A stretch of 64,000 nt of DNA from Aquilaria yunnanensis. Its lineage: Eukaryota; Streptophyta; Magnoliopsida; Malvales; Thymelaeaceae. Under the pieces are notes generated by a model. The model was not told the origin of the DNA and searched no databases. It saw nothing but the letters and a program-made list of their open reading frames with translations. Positions 43,073 to 55,257 of this stretch are shown in pieces. Made by a program: the position numbers and the translations under genes. The first letter of the stretch is position 1; the number at the start of each line of letters is the position of its first letter. Location of the stretch: positions 33,512,501-33,576,500 of the forward strand of contig CM077593.1 of the NCBI GenBank assembly GCA_039654915.1. The letters are read 5' to 3'.

Positions 43073-44259
43073 AGTCCAGATTATACAGTTTCGTATGGAG
43101 TTTGTTGTATGTATGATTTTGAAATTGCAGCTGAAACGACGGTGCTCATGACAACGATGCCCCGGAAGATGAGCTTGAAGATGCCGATGCGGTAGATGAG
43201 GGCGTCGCCGAAGTCAAGGCGGTGTGACAGAGAAGATTGAACTCTGGAGCAGAGAGTAAAGAAGCAAAAATGTGAGAATCACAAAGATCCAAAGCTTAAG
43301 GGGATTTGTAGTGTTTGCCAAAAGCCCAGGGGTTAAGTTAGTTATTTTTTTCTGTACACATGTTTGCCACGTTACACGTATACATGACTCATCTGTTGCC
43401 ACGTCGTACAACTTGCTTTCGATCTAACTTACATTTTATCCCATTTATTTTCAAAAACTTATACTTTACCCCTTACTTTTTTTATAGTATCCAACAATAG
43501 CTTCTGAAACCATAAATTAAACTATTTGATAATCATGTTTCAGTAATTTTAATATTTTTAATATTTTTTCTATAGCTAACTGACTTTTAAAAAATATTGA
43601 TATCTATTTATAAAAAGAAAAATATATTTACAAAAAAAAAATATTGATAATTTAAAATATTTATTAACTATAAAAAAATATTAAAAAGACTGAAATTACT
43701 GAAAGATGACTATTATATAATTTAAATTATAATTTTAAAAATTATTATCAAATAATATAAAAAACTTAAGAATAAAGTGTAAATTTTTAAAAATTTAACA
43801 GACAAACTATAGTTTAGGGTATATTTCAGGTAATTGTAACTTTCCCGCAAAAGTAATGATAGTGGGTGATCCGCTTTTCACAAAAAATCATGCATTATTT
43901 GCTCCTTTTTGTTTAACCGGTCAAATTTGTGATCGGTGGGGGCAAAATGGGATTCAGGGCTCTTTAAATACCACTAGCAATTCCCCGCTACATTCCGAAT
44001 CCGGCTTTCGACTTCCATGTCAAACCAGGCTGACGAAATTCTACTCTCGCGGTTTATGAGTTGTGGACCAGGTTCTTTCTCTCTACTCTAGTCGCTTTCT
44101 GTTCGTTGCTTCGTCTTTTGCCCATCATCGGTGGTGTTTTCGTAAAAGTTTCTGCTTGGGTTTTGTAAATGTTTCAGGGTTTAGGGTTTTAGGAATCACT
44201 CAATTGGGACTAGCGTTTATGTTAATTGCCCAGTTCTGGGTTGTTATTTGTGTTGCTTG
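43073..44259 (+). promoter_or_regulatory. Upstream region and promoter of the FRIGIDA-like gene
   Basis: AT-rich intergenic DNA with no protein-like frame. A TTTAAATA at 43963-43970, about 300 bp before the start codon, is a plausible TATA box. The stretch 43980-44259 would then be 5' UTR and may contain an intron; this is inferred only from position and T-rich composition. Confidence 0.45.
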
Positions 44260-47200
44260 ATGGAGAAGTTATCTTCTGGGTCGGAACTTTCTAAGTTGAG
44301 CAAGGAAAACATTCGTAGGACCTTAGATGGTCTCCAAGAAGGTGCCTCTGCAATCCTTCTGTTTACCCTTCAATGGAAGGAATTGGAAGGTGTTTTGGAC
44401 CAGCGCTTTGAGGAACTCAAATCCAGGGAGGACCATTTGGTCTTAATTGAGAATTCCGTCCAAGAGAGAATCAAGAGGATTATAGCGAGAGAAGAGGAGT
44501 TTGAATCCAGGCAGAGAATAGAGGCTGAGAGCCTTGTGGTGTTTGCGAAATCGATTGATGATAAGTTGAAGCTTTTTGAAACTAAACACAATCAACTAGT
44601 GTCCATGGGAAAATTGGCTGAAAAGCAGCTAGGGGAGCTTAAGTGTATTGAAAGCTTTATTAAACAAAAGGTCAGACAAATTAAACGCAGAGAGGAAGAG
44701 TTCAGGGTCAAGGAGAAGCATTTTCAGCAGCGTTATAAAGATCTTCAGTTGGAAAGAAAGCAGCTGGAGAGTGACATTGCTCGAAACAAGCTAAGAGAGA
44801 AGCAGTTGGAAGAGTTATCTCAAGAACTCAGAAGGCAATATGAATTGAAGGACAGAAATATCCAAGAAAAGGAGAAGCAAATAGAAAAGAGTTTTAAGGA
44901 TATCCAAGAGAATGAGAAGAAAATAGAAAAGAGTTTTCAGGATATCCAAGAGAATGAGAATAAAATAGAAAAGAGTTTTAAGGATATCCAAGGGAAGGAA
45001 AAGAAAATAGAAGAGTGCTTTAAGGATATTGCTGCTAGAGAGGAACAGTTTGATATAAAGCAGAGGCTAGAGACTGAGAGGAGGCAGTGTGAAATAAACT
45101 CTTCCAGGGAGCTGGTGCTGCTTGGGAAATCTATCAAAGAGACGATGAAGCAACTTGACATTAAACAGAATGAATTAGAGATATCAACTGGAAAGCAGCA
45201 CAGAGAGCCTAAGTTAATCGAAACTTTTGTTAAATACAAACCGAATGATATTAAAAACAAGGAAAAGGAATTTGGATTGAAAGAGAAGCATTTGAGGCAG
45301 TGTTCTGAAGGTCTTGAGTTACAAAAAAAGCGCCATGAAGAGTGCCACTGCGAACTCAAACAAAAAGGGAAGCATTTGGACAAATTACTTCAAGAACTTC
45401 ATGGACAGCAAGAACCATTGGATAAAAATCTGCATGAACTTGAACTGAGGGAAAGAAAACTTGAAGTATTGTCAAAGCAGTGTAAACTACAAGAGACTAG
45501 GTCAGGTAATGGACTGTGTCCTGTAGTGAAAAATGAGGCAATTGACAGTTTGTCAGCAAAAACTGTCGCTGGTCATTCTGCAGACACAGATATTCATTTC
45601 AGTGCAGCTATGGATGGAAGGAACTTGCAGATCTTCCTCAATGAACACTGTAACGAGCATAGTTCGCTAGTCGGTGAAATAGTAACCGCCCTGCAACAAT
45701 CACTAGACCCAGCGAAACTTGTATTAGATGCAATGGAGGGGTTTTACCCGCCCTACTTAATGAAAGGGGATCAAGCTTTTAAGGGGGATATTGCTAGACG
45801 AAGTTGCATTATGTTGTTGGATCAGTTGAGGGCACTTTCACCTGAAATCAAACCTAATGTTAAAGAACAAGCAATGAAGCTTGCCTTTTCTTGGATTGCA
45901 GAGGTGAGAGCTGACGTGAAAGATCAACTGAAGGTCCTGGGATTCATGCAGCTGTTGGCTTCTTATAATTTGGTGTCTTGCTTTGATGCTGATGAACTGT
46001 GCGATCTATTATTGAATGTAGCTGGACATCTTCAAGCTTATAGAATATTGCATGCCCCTGGATTTTTTAAGAAGATCTCTGGTAAAGTTTATAGAGTATT
46101 TCCTTGATCAGTTTACATATCTCATTATGTAAGTCTCCTTTTGGGGCAGCAAAACAACATGTGATTTTGTACTTGCTAATTTTACCTTTTCTTTTTCCAG
46201 ATTGCATTAGGATTTTTTTATTTGTTTTTTTCAAAGGACAAAATCTCATATTAATGGCTCTGGAAAATAGAAAATCAATTTAGAACTTTTAATTTAAAAT
46301 CTTATGATTTTCACAAAAAATGATTTCAAATCACGTGTATGAAATTGTGAACTGATGGAACTTTTCGCATGTGCAACAGTTTTTATTCAGAATCTTGTGG
46401 AAGGAAAAGAGTACTTCAGGGCAGTTAACTTTATATGTGCATTTGAGCTGGCTAATGAGTTTCCACCCGTTCCTCTTCTTGAAAAATTCTGGTTGGACAC
46501 AAGGGATGAAGCCAAACAAATTTACAGAGACGGAAATAGAACAGCTACAGCTAAGGTAGTTTTTATCTTCTATATCCTTCTAGAAAGCCTACTGTTTGTT
46601 CTATTTGTGCCAGTGTAATACTTGTATTTCTTTAACTGACATTCAGATAAAGGCAGACACTAGACGCATTTCTGACTTGAAGGCTATTGTGGAATGTGTT
46701 GAAAAGCACAAGCTGGAAGCTAAATACTCCCATAACAAACTCAAGAGCCACAAGCTTTTAGTTGCGAATCTGGAGGGACAGGTAAGAGTTGCAAAGACGA
46801 AGCTGAATAACCTGAAGCAAACTGCAAGTGGCAAGCCTTGTGTCCAGAAGCAAGATGTGAATGGAGAGTTGGGTGGTCAAGAGCAAATTGTGAATGGTAA
46901 CTTAGATAGCCAGAAGCAAAGGGAGAATATGAAGCAAACTCCGAAGGATGCCAATTCTGCTCTTTTGTCTGGTTCAGTTAAATCTGATAAGTGTACTGGT
47001 AACAAGCGTTCTTTGGCGGCCATGTCAGATAGAACTGATGTAAATGAAGGCATTGCTGCAAATCCAACTTCATGCATCAGAAGAGTACCCTCAACATTGC
47101 CCTGTCCTGGTGATTCATTTGAAGGTACGCATATTTTGATAGCATTACCTAGGTTTGTCAATATGTTGAGTACTCATTTCTGTTTAGAGGAGAGAGTGAA

Positions 47201-48545
47201 AGATCTAATGATGAAGGACAGAGAAGGGAATTTGTAATAGGGCTGGAATTAGGGCTCTAGGGGCTGGATGGGATCGATGAACTACTGCAAAATAAAAAAC
47301 AGGGAAACTAAAAGGATAGAAAACCTTTGGCATTACGCCTAGGGGTCCCTAAGCAACACCTAGGTCTAGATTGCATCACACAACCCAAAGAAAGCATCAA
47401 GCTCTCAAATTTTCTGAAATAGCAAATCTGACTATTATTAAAGCAATTCACGCTTATATGGAGCTGTAGGACCCTATTCTTTCTAGGTTAAGAAAAGGTT
47501 TCCTAATAAGACTCAAACTCAAAATCATGATAGAACTTTACAAAATTACTGAGCAACTAATAACATCTAAACAAGAAGGGAAACCTAAAAACAAACAAAA
47601 TAGGAGTCCCTAAATAAATTCTGGAATTTCCATCATACCAGGAAATTGCCAGAATACCATATTCTTTAAAATTGATAAATAGTAAGCTAACTTAGGCTAG
47701 ACTTCTCCTATGAACTCGATACTAATTATGTAAACACAAAGTATGAACCAATAATAATAATTATTATTTAAAGTCCTAGACCAATCTAACATCATCTTAT
47801 TATATTGATCTCTATGCTTGTAATCTTCAAGCACTTAGTCAAGTGGAATGAGTACTGAGTTTTCCTTATCATAAACAAGAAAATGGTAGTTCAGTTTGAA
47901 AATCTCTGTTCAGGTTGTTCCATATTGGTTACTGCCTCATAAAGAAGTTTCTCTGTTTTGTTCTCATTTGTAGATTTATCAGCTAATTTTGCTATTCGTA
48001 TTCCTGTTCTATAACACTGCATTTGCAATCAACATTTAGACTTCCTAGCTTTAAGACTTGCAAACGTCAAAGAGCACATCTTAGTTTTGTCCTTGGTTAT
48101 TTTTTTTTTCCGATACACAAAAGCATATACAAGGGTGCAGGTATTAGAGAGTTACTAAGGAAAGATTAGGGGGGAATCTGCCAGGGCATCAAGCCGCAAT
48201 TTGACAGAGGGGCGCATTAAGTCAAACCCCAGTCATGGACGGGGGTGTCCAAACACGCAACCACTAGGCTATGGTGTTGCAGACATCCTTGGTTCTTATT
48301 CCTTATGTTTTAGATTAAAACCTCCAGACTTCCATCCAAAAAGAAGTTTGTAGTCAATAGCTTGGTGGTTGTCCTTGCAAAGTTATCAGAAAGGAAGTCT
48401 CATTGTACCAAAGTTAAAATGTTATAAAACCATGGGTTTTGCTTTGGTATTTACTAATATACAGGGCTCTGACCTTACCTCTTTCTTGTATTTTCATGCT
48501 GTTTACAAGAAGTTTTGAGGGTGTATAGATTCCATTTCTCTTTCT

Positions 48546-48588
<43 letters not shown>

Positions 48589-50029
48589 TTCCCCAAGATT
48601 CTATTTATCCCAACCAAGGGATTTTATTACTATTGTTCTTCATTTAGTTTACAGTTGCTCTAAGGTTTCATTTTATTTTCACGAGTTTGGTAATTCTTAG
48701 GTGAAATCATTTCCAATTTGTTTGACCTAGCATAGGACATGCCATGCTTTTGATCTGCCAAATTTTAGCTGGTGCGCATTTCTTTAGTCATGGTCTCTGC
48801 ATCCCTTTGGTTCTTCAACAGGCACTAGCAGTATTTGATTTCAAATTCATAGCAGGCTATGTACAGCAGCTCATTGAAAAGGATCGGATACTTGAAGCCA
48901 TCAAATACATATTTCAGTCGAACATGATTGTCAAGTTTCCTCCCATCCCTCTATTAAATAATCACTTGAAGACGAGAAAGAATGCATATGAGGAATTGTC
49001 AAGGAAACACGATATTCCAATTCAAAGACAGGTCTGGTTATAGCTTTATTTGGTTTTTGCCAAATATGCTCCGATTTCTCATACCCATTTTGATGCCTGG
49101 TATGTTGTTAATTTTGTGCAGATCACACCCGAGGGATGTTGTTTTATTTTATTTTTGATTCAGTTTGTAGTTGCTCTAAGTTTCTGTTTTCCTTGCACAC
49201 ATCCAGTAGTTCTTAGGTGAATGCATTGCCATTTTGCTTGACCTAACGCACATGTCATGGTCATCATCTGTCAATATTTTAGCTGATGGGCATTTGTTTA
49301 ACTTTTGGTGCAATTTCTCCTCCCCGTGCATAATACATTGTTGCTTCTTCGCAGATTATGGATGTGAACAAAATGATAGGTGCTATGAGAGCAGTGGTTA
49401 AGTGCGTACAGACTTACGAGCTTGAATCTGAATTCCCTATTGATACCCTGCTAAAAGAGATAGAGGAACTAGAAAAGAAGAAGGAAGAGATATGTCGGGT
49501 GCTTCAAAATTCTTTTGGGGAAAGCAAACCCCAAAAGAAATTGAATCGTAAAGACTGTCCGCAGCAACTAGGGAAACAAAGCTGCACCAGCAACGCCGAT
49601 GGTGACACTGCTGCTGCTCCTGTGACATCGGCAGCTGCAGCTCCAGCCACCCCCACAGCAGCAGCCACCGCCCCCCCTCCAGCCAGCCCCTCACCTGAAG
49701 CTGCAACCAGCAAGACTGCAGCCCCCACTTCATCAACAGCTCCTCCACCAGAAGCCAATGGTTCAACACACCAAACTGGACCTACGTATCGTAACAAACG
49801 TTGCCGGACTGCTTCAGCTGGAAGGCATTATACTCTGTCGGGCCACCCTTCAAGGAACTTGCATCCAAGGAACCATTCTGATGGTGTCACGCTGAAATAC
49901 CCTTTTTATGAGCTCGGCAGACAACCTAATTTGGATCTTGAACGGCTGAGTTATGCTGATTCTAGAAACTCGTTTGACCAACCCCAGTACTATGATTGGC
50001 GTGCGCATCCTTACGGTTACCGTTATTAA
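44260..50029 (+). CDS. FRIGIDA-like protein (FRL5-type), five exons
   Basis: Predicted exons: 44260-46081, 46380-46555, 46647-47124, 48832-49031 and 49355-50029. All introns are GT-AG and the lengths sum to 1,117 codons (1,116 aa plus stop). Residues 40-430 form a long charged coiled coil with a 14-residue repeat (four units near 203-260) and an internal module duplication. From about residue 455 (NLQIFLNEHCNEHSSLVGEI) runs the Frigida domain (PF07899): MEGFYPP, CIMLLDQL, AMKLAFSWIAEV, and after the first intron NLVEGKEYFRAVNFICAFEL and PPVPLLEKF. Exons 4-5 repeat the C-terminal half of the domain (LIEKDRILEAIKYIF, KFPPIPLL, VNKMIGAMRAVVKCV). The tail is Ala/Pro/Thr-rich. FRIGIDA and FRL proteins act in nuclear complexes controlling flowering time; FRL5 itself is little characterised. 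The start was chosen at the first ATG of the frame; the exon 3-4 junction is the least certain. Confidence 0.82.
44866..45040 (+). repeat. 42-bp in-frame coding repeats in the FRIGIDA-like gene
   Basis: Four consecutive units of 14 codons, each of the form x-E-K-x-I-E-x-S/C-F-x-D-I-x-x, with strong DNA identity (GAAAAGAGTTTTAAGGATAT recurs). In-frame expansion of a heptad-based coiled coil. Confidence 0.85.
48099..48285 (-). mobile_element. tRNA-derived SINE in intron 3 of the FRIGIDA-like gene
   Basis: On the minus strand it starts with a tRNA-like head carrying an A box TAGCCTAGTGG (48271-48261) and a degenerate B box GGGGTTTGAC (48230-48221), and it ends in an A/T-rich tail with a poly-A run (48099-48109). 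It is flanked by perfect 9-bp duplications TCCTTGGTT at 48090-48098 and 48286-48294. These are the hallmarks of a SINE mobilised by LINE machinery. The head resembles the widespread Au-type plant SINEs; family assignment was not tested. Confidence 0.85.
48543..48585. repeat. (CT)n microsatellite in intron 3
   Basis: About 40 bp of almost uninterrupted CT dinucleotides. The short open frames that cross it are artefacts of the repeat. Confidence 0.9.
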
Positions 50030-50870
50030 TCATTTTTAAAGTTTTAAGTATAACTGTTGTGAAAATCAGAGGGGGAGCATGAGGGAAGATCCAAGATATA
50101 AGAACTGTGTCACCCAGCTGAGAGCCCTGAAGCCCTCTTCTTTATTTTGGGTCTTTTTGTTTGTTCAACACTCTGTCTAATAATAGGATCTTTATTACAT
50201 TGTTCTTTAGGTCCACAGCCTTAGTTATTGGAGTCATTGGAATGAACTTGCTGATTATGTTAAACCCGATAGATGATTCTTTGTTGGTTACACATTGAAA
50301 ATTGCTGTTTTTCTGCGGAGAGTCATAAAAAAGTAGCCCATTTTCAGTAGTGATTACAAAAATTTCCTTTTTTTCTGAAAGTAAAAATATTTTCAACTTT
50401 ATCATGACTCGTTGAAGAGTTTCTAGGCTACTTTAGGGAAGAGGTGCTCTAAGACAAACATGTTCTTTAAATGCTCGCGAGAAAATGGCTGGAGATGGAG
50501 TAGCGTTTTATTCCAATCGACTTCTCCAACATGTAGTTTTAGGGTAATAGTTACTCTCAGTCCGGGAATGACACGAAAATGAAGATTAAGGTATAGAAAA
50601 TTTGTAATTTCTCTTTTCATTTTTGCCTCATAAAAAAGCCAGTCACTAAAATGCCCCATTCAAACCTCAGTAACTGGAATTATATCAAAGTTTTGGGTTA
50701 CTTTGTAACCTTTTAAAGATATAAGGACCAAAATAAAAATTTTTAAGAAGTGTATGACCAACTTTTAATTTCTTAATAAATATGAGCTATAATGTGATTT
50801 CAATATAATTATTCCAATGAAGATAATATGGTTAATTAATTTTGCAAGACTTAATATAAAAACATCGGAA
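50030..50870. other. 3' flank of the FRIGIDA-like gene
   Basis: Holds the 3' UTR after the TAA at 50027-50029. AATAA-like hexamers occur (for example near 50180 and 50775), but I cannot say which is used. The rest is AT-rich without recognised features. Confidence 0.45.
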
Positions 50871-53867
50871 CATTTTTAGACTATCCAAAATAATAACCGT
50901 TGTGATAGTGGAACTGTTGGCTGATTACTAAAAGTGAACCTAAAGCTTCGGAACACTTGCAAGGAAGACAAGGCTAAAGACCTGAGGTCAGGATGTGTTT
51001 TCCTTAAGAGGACCTGCCCGACGCTTAGGTAAGTAAAAAGTGTTTCAGGAGAAATATAGAGAAAAAATAACTTCAAAGGTGAGGGTTGCGGTATGTAAGA
51101 TTCAAGCCAAACTAAGGTTGAGGTTCTTTCGAACTTAAGAGGGCTTGCAAAGCCTTAGAAGCATGTTGGACTTTTGTTTCCTTAAGGGGTAAGAAAGGTA
51201 CCTAAGTGGCCTAAGAGTCTAAGTGTGAGTCATGTAATGACTAAGAAAGACTCTTGGACAGGAAGGCGGCCAAGGAAGGAACTTAACCCCAAAGAAAGGG
51301 CGTTGGCTTTGAGGTAGTTAGAACTACCTAGTAAGTCCCACAAGTTTAAGTCATTGAATATTGGCCTTGAATCGCTAAGTGCCCATGAGAATAAGTCACA
51401 GTAAAGACTCTAGAAATCTTAGTGTTTGAATAGACTTTAGGACCTAAATGATGTGTAGGACTAAAGAGGTGCCAAGTGAGTCTTCCCTAGACATAATGGG
51501 GGTTGTAGGCCTTGACCAAGCCTAAGGGTGCGTATACTGTGGACTATAGGTGTGTAAATAACACTAACTAGTCATAGTGGTTAGTGTATATAGATGGGCT
51601 AATGAGGCAATGACCTAAGAATGTGCCTAAGTATTGGGAGGCAAGGTATAGGTACCGAAGTGGTCTCAAGATCGGCATAAAGGTTATAAGTCTCCTTCGA
51701 GCACAAGTGTATGGTAAGAGTACTCATAGGCAGCACTTTGGTTGTGTTAACCTGATGGGTTTGGGGCATTTATAAAGACTCCTAGGGGTTCCATGAAGAA
51801 CTAGGAGAAGTATGAGGACCTTAAAAGTTGAGTGCTAAGTTAGATCAAGTGAACTGAAATTCCTAAGAAAAGCCAAAAGGTGTGGCATGGGTGGTGGGTT
51901 ACAAAGTGTAACCAAGTGTAAGAGCTAAGGGGGACCATGAAAGGCTAAATGTCAAGCATTCTAAGGGCTTCCTAAGAAGGGTAAAAAGAGCCATAGAGCC
52001 TAAGAGATCTCGATGCCAAATATACATACAAAGTGGCCGAGTAATAGGAGTAAGGCCTAAAAGGTCATAGTAATGACATGTTGGGTAGCATGGGATGTAT
52101 AGAGCACCTAAGCAAAGTTGACTAATGGTGCCAAGGATGGATGTTAAGTAATCTAAAAACACCCAAGAAAGGGACTATAATGGCAAAGAACACGTCACTA
52201 CTGAAGAAAACCAAGTTGGTTAAAGAATGACTCTTAGGTAATAAAGAGTGCCCAACTTCGGGCTAAGGGTGTTATGCTTGTGAATGCCCTTAAGGCCTAG
52301 ACACACACAAGCAGTAGGTGTTGAGAGGCTACCTAAGGAGGCCAAGGGTAAGTTGCCACAAGAAATATGTGCTTGGAGCACTAAGGGGTGATAAGGTTAA
52401 TATGTGCCTAAGGTTGGCCTATGTGCCTAAGTCAGGTGTAAGATTTGCAAAGTTAAATTGTGCCATGAGCAATAAGTGGTGGTCAATAAAAAAACACCTA
52501 TGTGGGGCTTGAAAGCCTAAGTGTGGTGTAAGGTTAAACTAAGTTCCTCCAAGAGTAAAGATTCAAAGTAAGAGACTAAGTACTCCCAAAAATACCCCAA
52601 TGAGGGGACTATCTGAAGGGGAGCAAGTAAGCTCTAAGTTATATGGCCTATGTGAAAATTGGGAGTATGGGAAAATGCCTTGTGAGCCAAGGCAAGACAT
52701 CCACCCCATAAGTATTATCTCCAAGGAAAGGTCTCCCAATGAGTATCTTAAGAGGTTTCTAGGCCACTAAGTCAAAAAGTTAAAAGTAAAAAGTAATCTC
52801 GTGGTTAAGGGCTATGGGTAACCATAGTAAATAAAGGACCATGAGTAATAAACTGACTAAGATGTAAGAGGAGTAGCATCCATGTGTTATGCACAATTAA
52901 GAACAGGAATTTAGAGGACCAAATTTTCAAAGAATGGGAGAATGTAAAGGCCCTCCAAGTATTTCCATTGTCTTGGATACCAAGGTAAGAAAATCTCAAG
53001 TTATTTTCCCCAAATAAGTTTTATTATGCAAGAAAAGCAAGCTAAGCAAGGTTGAGTTCCAAAGTGTCAATGGCACCTAAGGGGCAAAAAGGGCAAAATG
53101 ATAATTTTGGCCCAAGTCAATTGCATGAATGTAATTTCAGTAAAATTATGTTCATGCAAGTTTTTTTTAGCTAAATAAGTTGAGACCATAAGCATTTTTG
53201 ACAATTGGACCAAAAGTGGAAGTGGAAGGGCTAAAATGCACTAAGTGTGAAAATTAAGCTATTGTGTCTTAGGAGGCAAAAGATAGCTTAAGAAAGCTAA
53301 AAGGCTAAGTATGAAAACATGAAAAACATTTCTTGGGACTAAGAAGGATGGTTTAGTGGAGGTATAAGAGGCCCGAGTTCAATAAAAACAAGGTTTGGGG
53401 CCAAAATGACAAGAGGAGCAAAAATGGGCTAAGCGAGAGTAGTTGGTTATATAATTAGTAGAGACAACACTATTCATCAACCTTACCACTCTGGAATTTT
53501 GTATCTCCCTCTCTTTCATAGGTCTTCATCATCAAGCCTCCCAAATTACTCAATTTCTCATGAAATTTGAACATCCTAAAGCCATCCAAACAAGGCACTA
53601 GCCCATCTTTAGTGGAACTAGTGCATTTGTTCTTCTTATTGTATATTTTGGGTTCAACTAAGGTAATGCTCTCCAATGCTTATGGTTTTATTCTAATCTT
53701 GTAAAATTGTTAGAATTGGTCTTCATTTCATGCCCTTGGTGTCCATTTTAGTTGAATTTAATCTTGGAACTTAAAGAGAGCTTGAGAAGCTTATGTGTGC
53801 TTTGTTGCTTGCTTCTTGCTTTGTGGGTAATTTTAAGCAAGGGATTTAAGTTTTGGCATGCATAAAT
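50871..53867 (+). mobile_element. Probable decayed LTR or LTR-like repeat with CCTAAG-rich U3
   Basis: From about 51100 to 52600 the words CCTAAG, TAAGTG and GTGCCTAAG recur dozens of times at irregular spacing, giving a purine-rich, repetitive, non-coding strand. Near 53447 there is a TATATAA motif followed by a transcribed-leader-like segment (CATCAACCTTACC, then ATTTTGGGTTCAACTAAGG), the layout seen in LTRs of chromoviruses. Ends and target duplication were not found, so the call is tentative. Confidence 0.35.
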
Positions 53868-55257
53868 GTTACAACCCTCCTAGCGGGAAGCACATTTAAG
53901 GCATATAAATTAATAAATCCCTATTTTAATACCTCATTTTAAGATCATTTAGCAAGGTCAAGCAGGTTAGTTAAAGTTCACTAGGTTCTAAGGAAAGTAT
54001 AGCATCAAATGAGATCCGGGGGCAAAATGGTAACTTTGCATCCTGAGGTGCCAGGCCGAGTCCCGAGAGTAAAAAAACATTGTTTTAAAACCTAACCCTT
54101 GCTTAGTACCCAAATTTTCACTAAGTCATGAAGGTTTGACCAAAGATTTGACCAAGAGTTACTATTTTAGGAAGGGGGCTTTTTGACAAACTTATTAAAG
54201 CTTGAGGGCTTGTTGGAAAATGATGTTTTAAAACATGGTAAAGTCCTTTGGCTACCACATTTCTTCATTTTTCCAACCAAACCCGAGCTCCCTCTTGCCC
54301 ACTTGATTTCTTCTTTAATTCCCATTTAAATTCAAGATTTCCTAGTGAAAATCAAAGGTTCCAAGGGTGACTAAGCAATGGGTGGCTTGTTTTAAGGAAG
54401 TTTTGTTCTTTGGAAGCTTGTAATCACATTTTCCAGCTAGGGCTTTATTTTGTGTGAGAGGTAACTCAGTTTTCTTATTGTTTCTTTGTTGGTTTGGCCC
54501 TTTGTTGCTTTGGTTTTGGTTGGGTTATGTTAATTTGATGCCATTTGGTTGGAATTGCTTGGAACCTAGGTAAAATATTAGTGGAGCTTGTTCTTGGAGT
54601 TGAATTGCTTGATCTTTGCTTGAAGCTTGGAATAGAGGTAAGGGATTTAAGATTGATGCACATTTGATGCCATTCATAGCTTGTTTTCTTGTTAAATTCA
54701 AGTAGTTTGATGAATGGTATTAGTTGTTGGGTTGTGTTGATCATGGTGGACTAGTATGTTTGCCTAGCTTGGTGTGTTGTTTATGTGCACTTCTAGCTTG
54801 GTTCAAATGGTGAATTGTGGCCTAGTGTTTGTGTATTGCATGTGGGAATGGTTTGGAGGTGCCCCATGGAGGTTTGAAGAGGTAAGGAAGCCTTCACAGA
54901 GCATGGTGCTTCTGGCGCCTAGGCGCCAACACTCGACAGCTTTGACATGTTGTGGGGCTTTCGCCATAACTTTTTGCTTGGGCATCGGATTGAGGTCATT
55001 CAAGATTCCATTTAAAGCTAAGAGGGAGAACTACCATTTTCATGCCTTCCCAAAGCCTATGTATTCCCAGGTCTGACTTATTTTAGTTCAAAGTGAAGGC
55101 ATGTTTGGCCACAATAAAGCACCATTAGTTGGGTACAAGGTTTAGTTCCGTTGAGAGCCTAGCTAGGCCTTTGGGTTTGATGTTCTAATGTGGAAACCTT
55201 AGTGCACCTAGGTAGGTTCCGAAGAACCTAGTAATTGAGTCCAACCATGGTCACTAC
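53868..55257 (+). mobile_element. Chromovirus-type LTR, interrupted by the Tekay element
   Basis: Starts TGTTACAACCCTCCTAGCGG at 53868 and contains a segment (54,930-55,075) with GCCATAACTTTTTGCTTGGG and ATTCAAGATTCCATTTAAAG, a block I recognise from many plant Tekay-type LTRs, plus a GC-rich palindrome. It is cut at 55257 by the next element. Its 3' end should lie beyond the right window edge. Confidence 0.6.
54914..54929. repeat. 16-bp GC-rich palindrome in the LTR
   Basis: TGGCGCCTAGGCGCCA is a perfect palindrome, in a comparable downstream LTR location and of similar type to the GGCGACGCGTCGCC cluster in the solo LTR at 6331-8781, although the sequences differ. Confidence 0.85.

Larger units (their letters stand above)
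47125..48831 (+). other. Third intron of the FRIGIDA-like gene (1.7 kb)
   Basis: Begins GTACGC and ends CTAGCAG. It is AT-rich, carries a SINE on the opposite strand (48099-48285) and a CT microsatellite (48543-48585), and is by far the longest intron of the gene. The acceptor was picked because it alone keeps the reading frame; an acceptor 10 bp upstream would meet a TGA at once. Confidence 0.6.

Noticed and set aside
44370..45383. Minus-strand open frames opposite the FRIGIDA-like coiled coil
   Set aside because: Ser/Leu/Phe-rich shadows of a Glu/Lys-rich coding strand, with no similarity or promoter.
48221..48285. A tRNA gene at the A/B-box region
   Set aside because: The B box is degenerate, no cloverleaf is evident, and the poly-A tail with target duplications shows a SINE.
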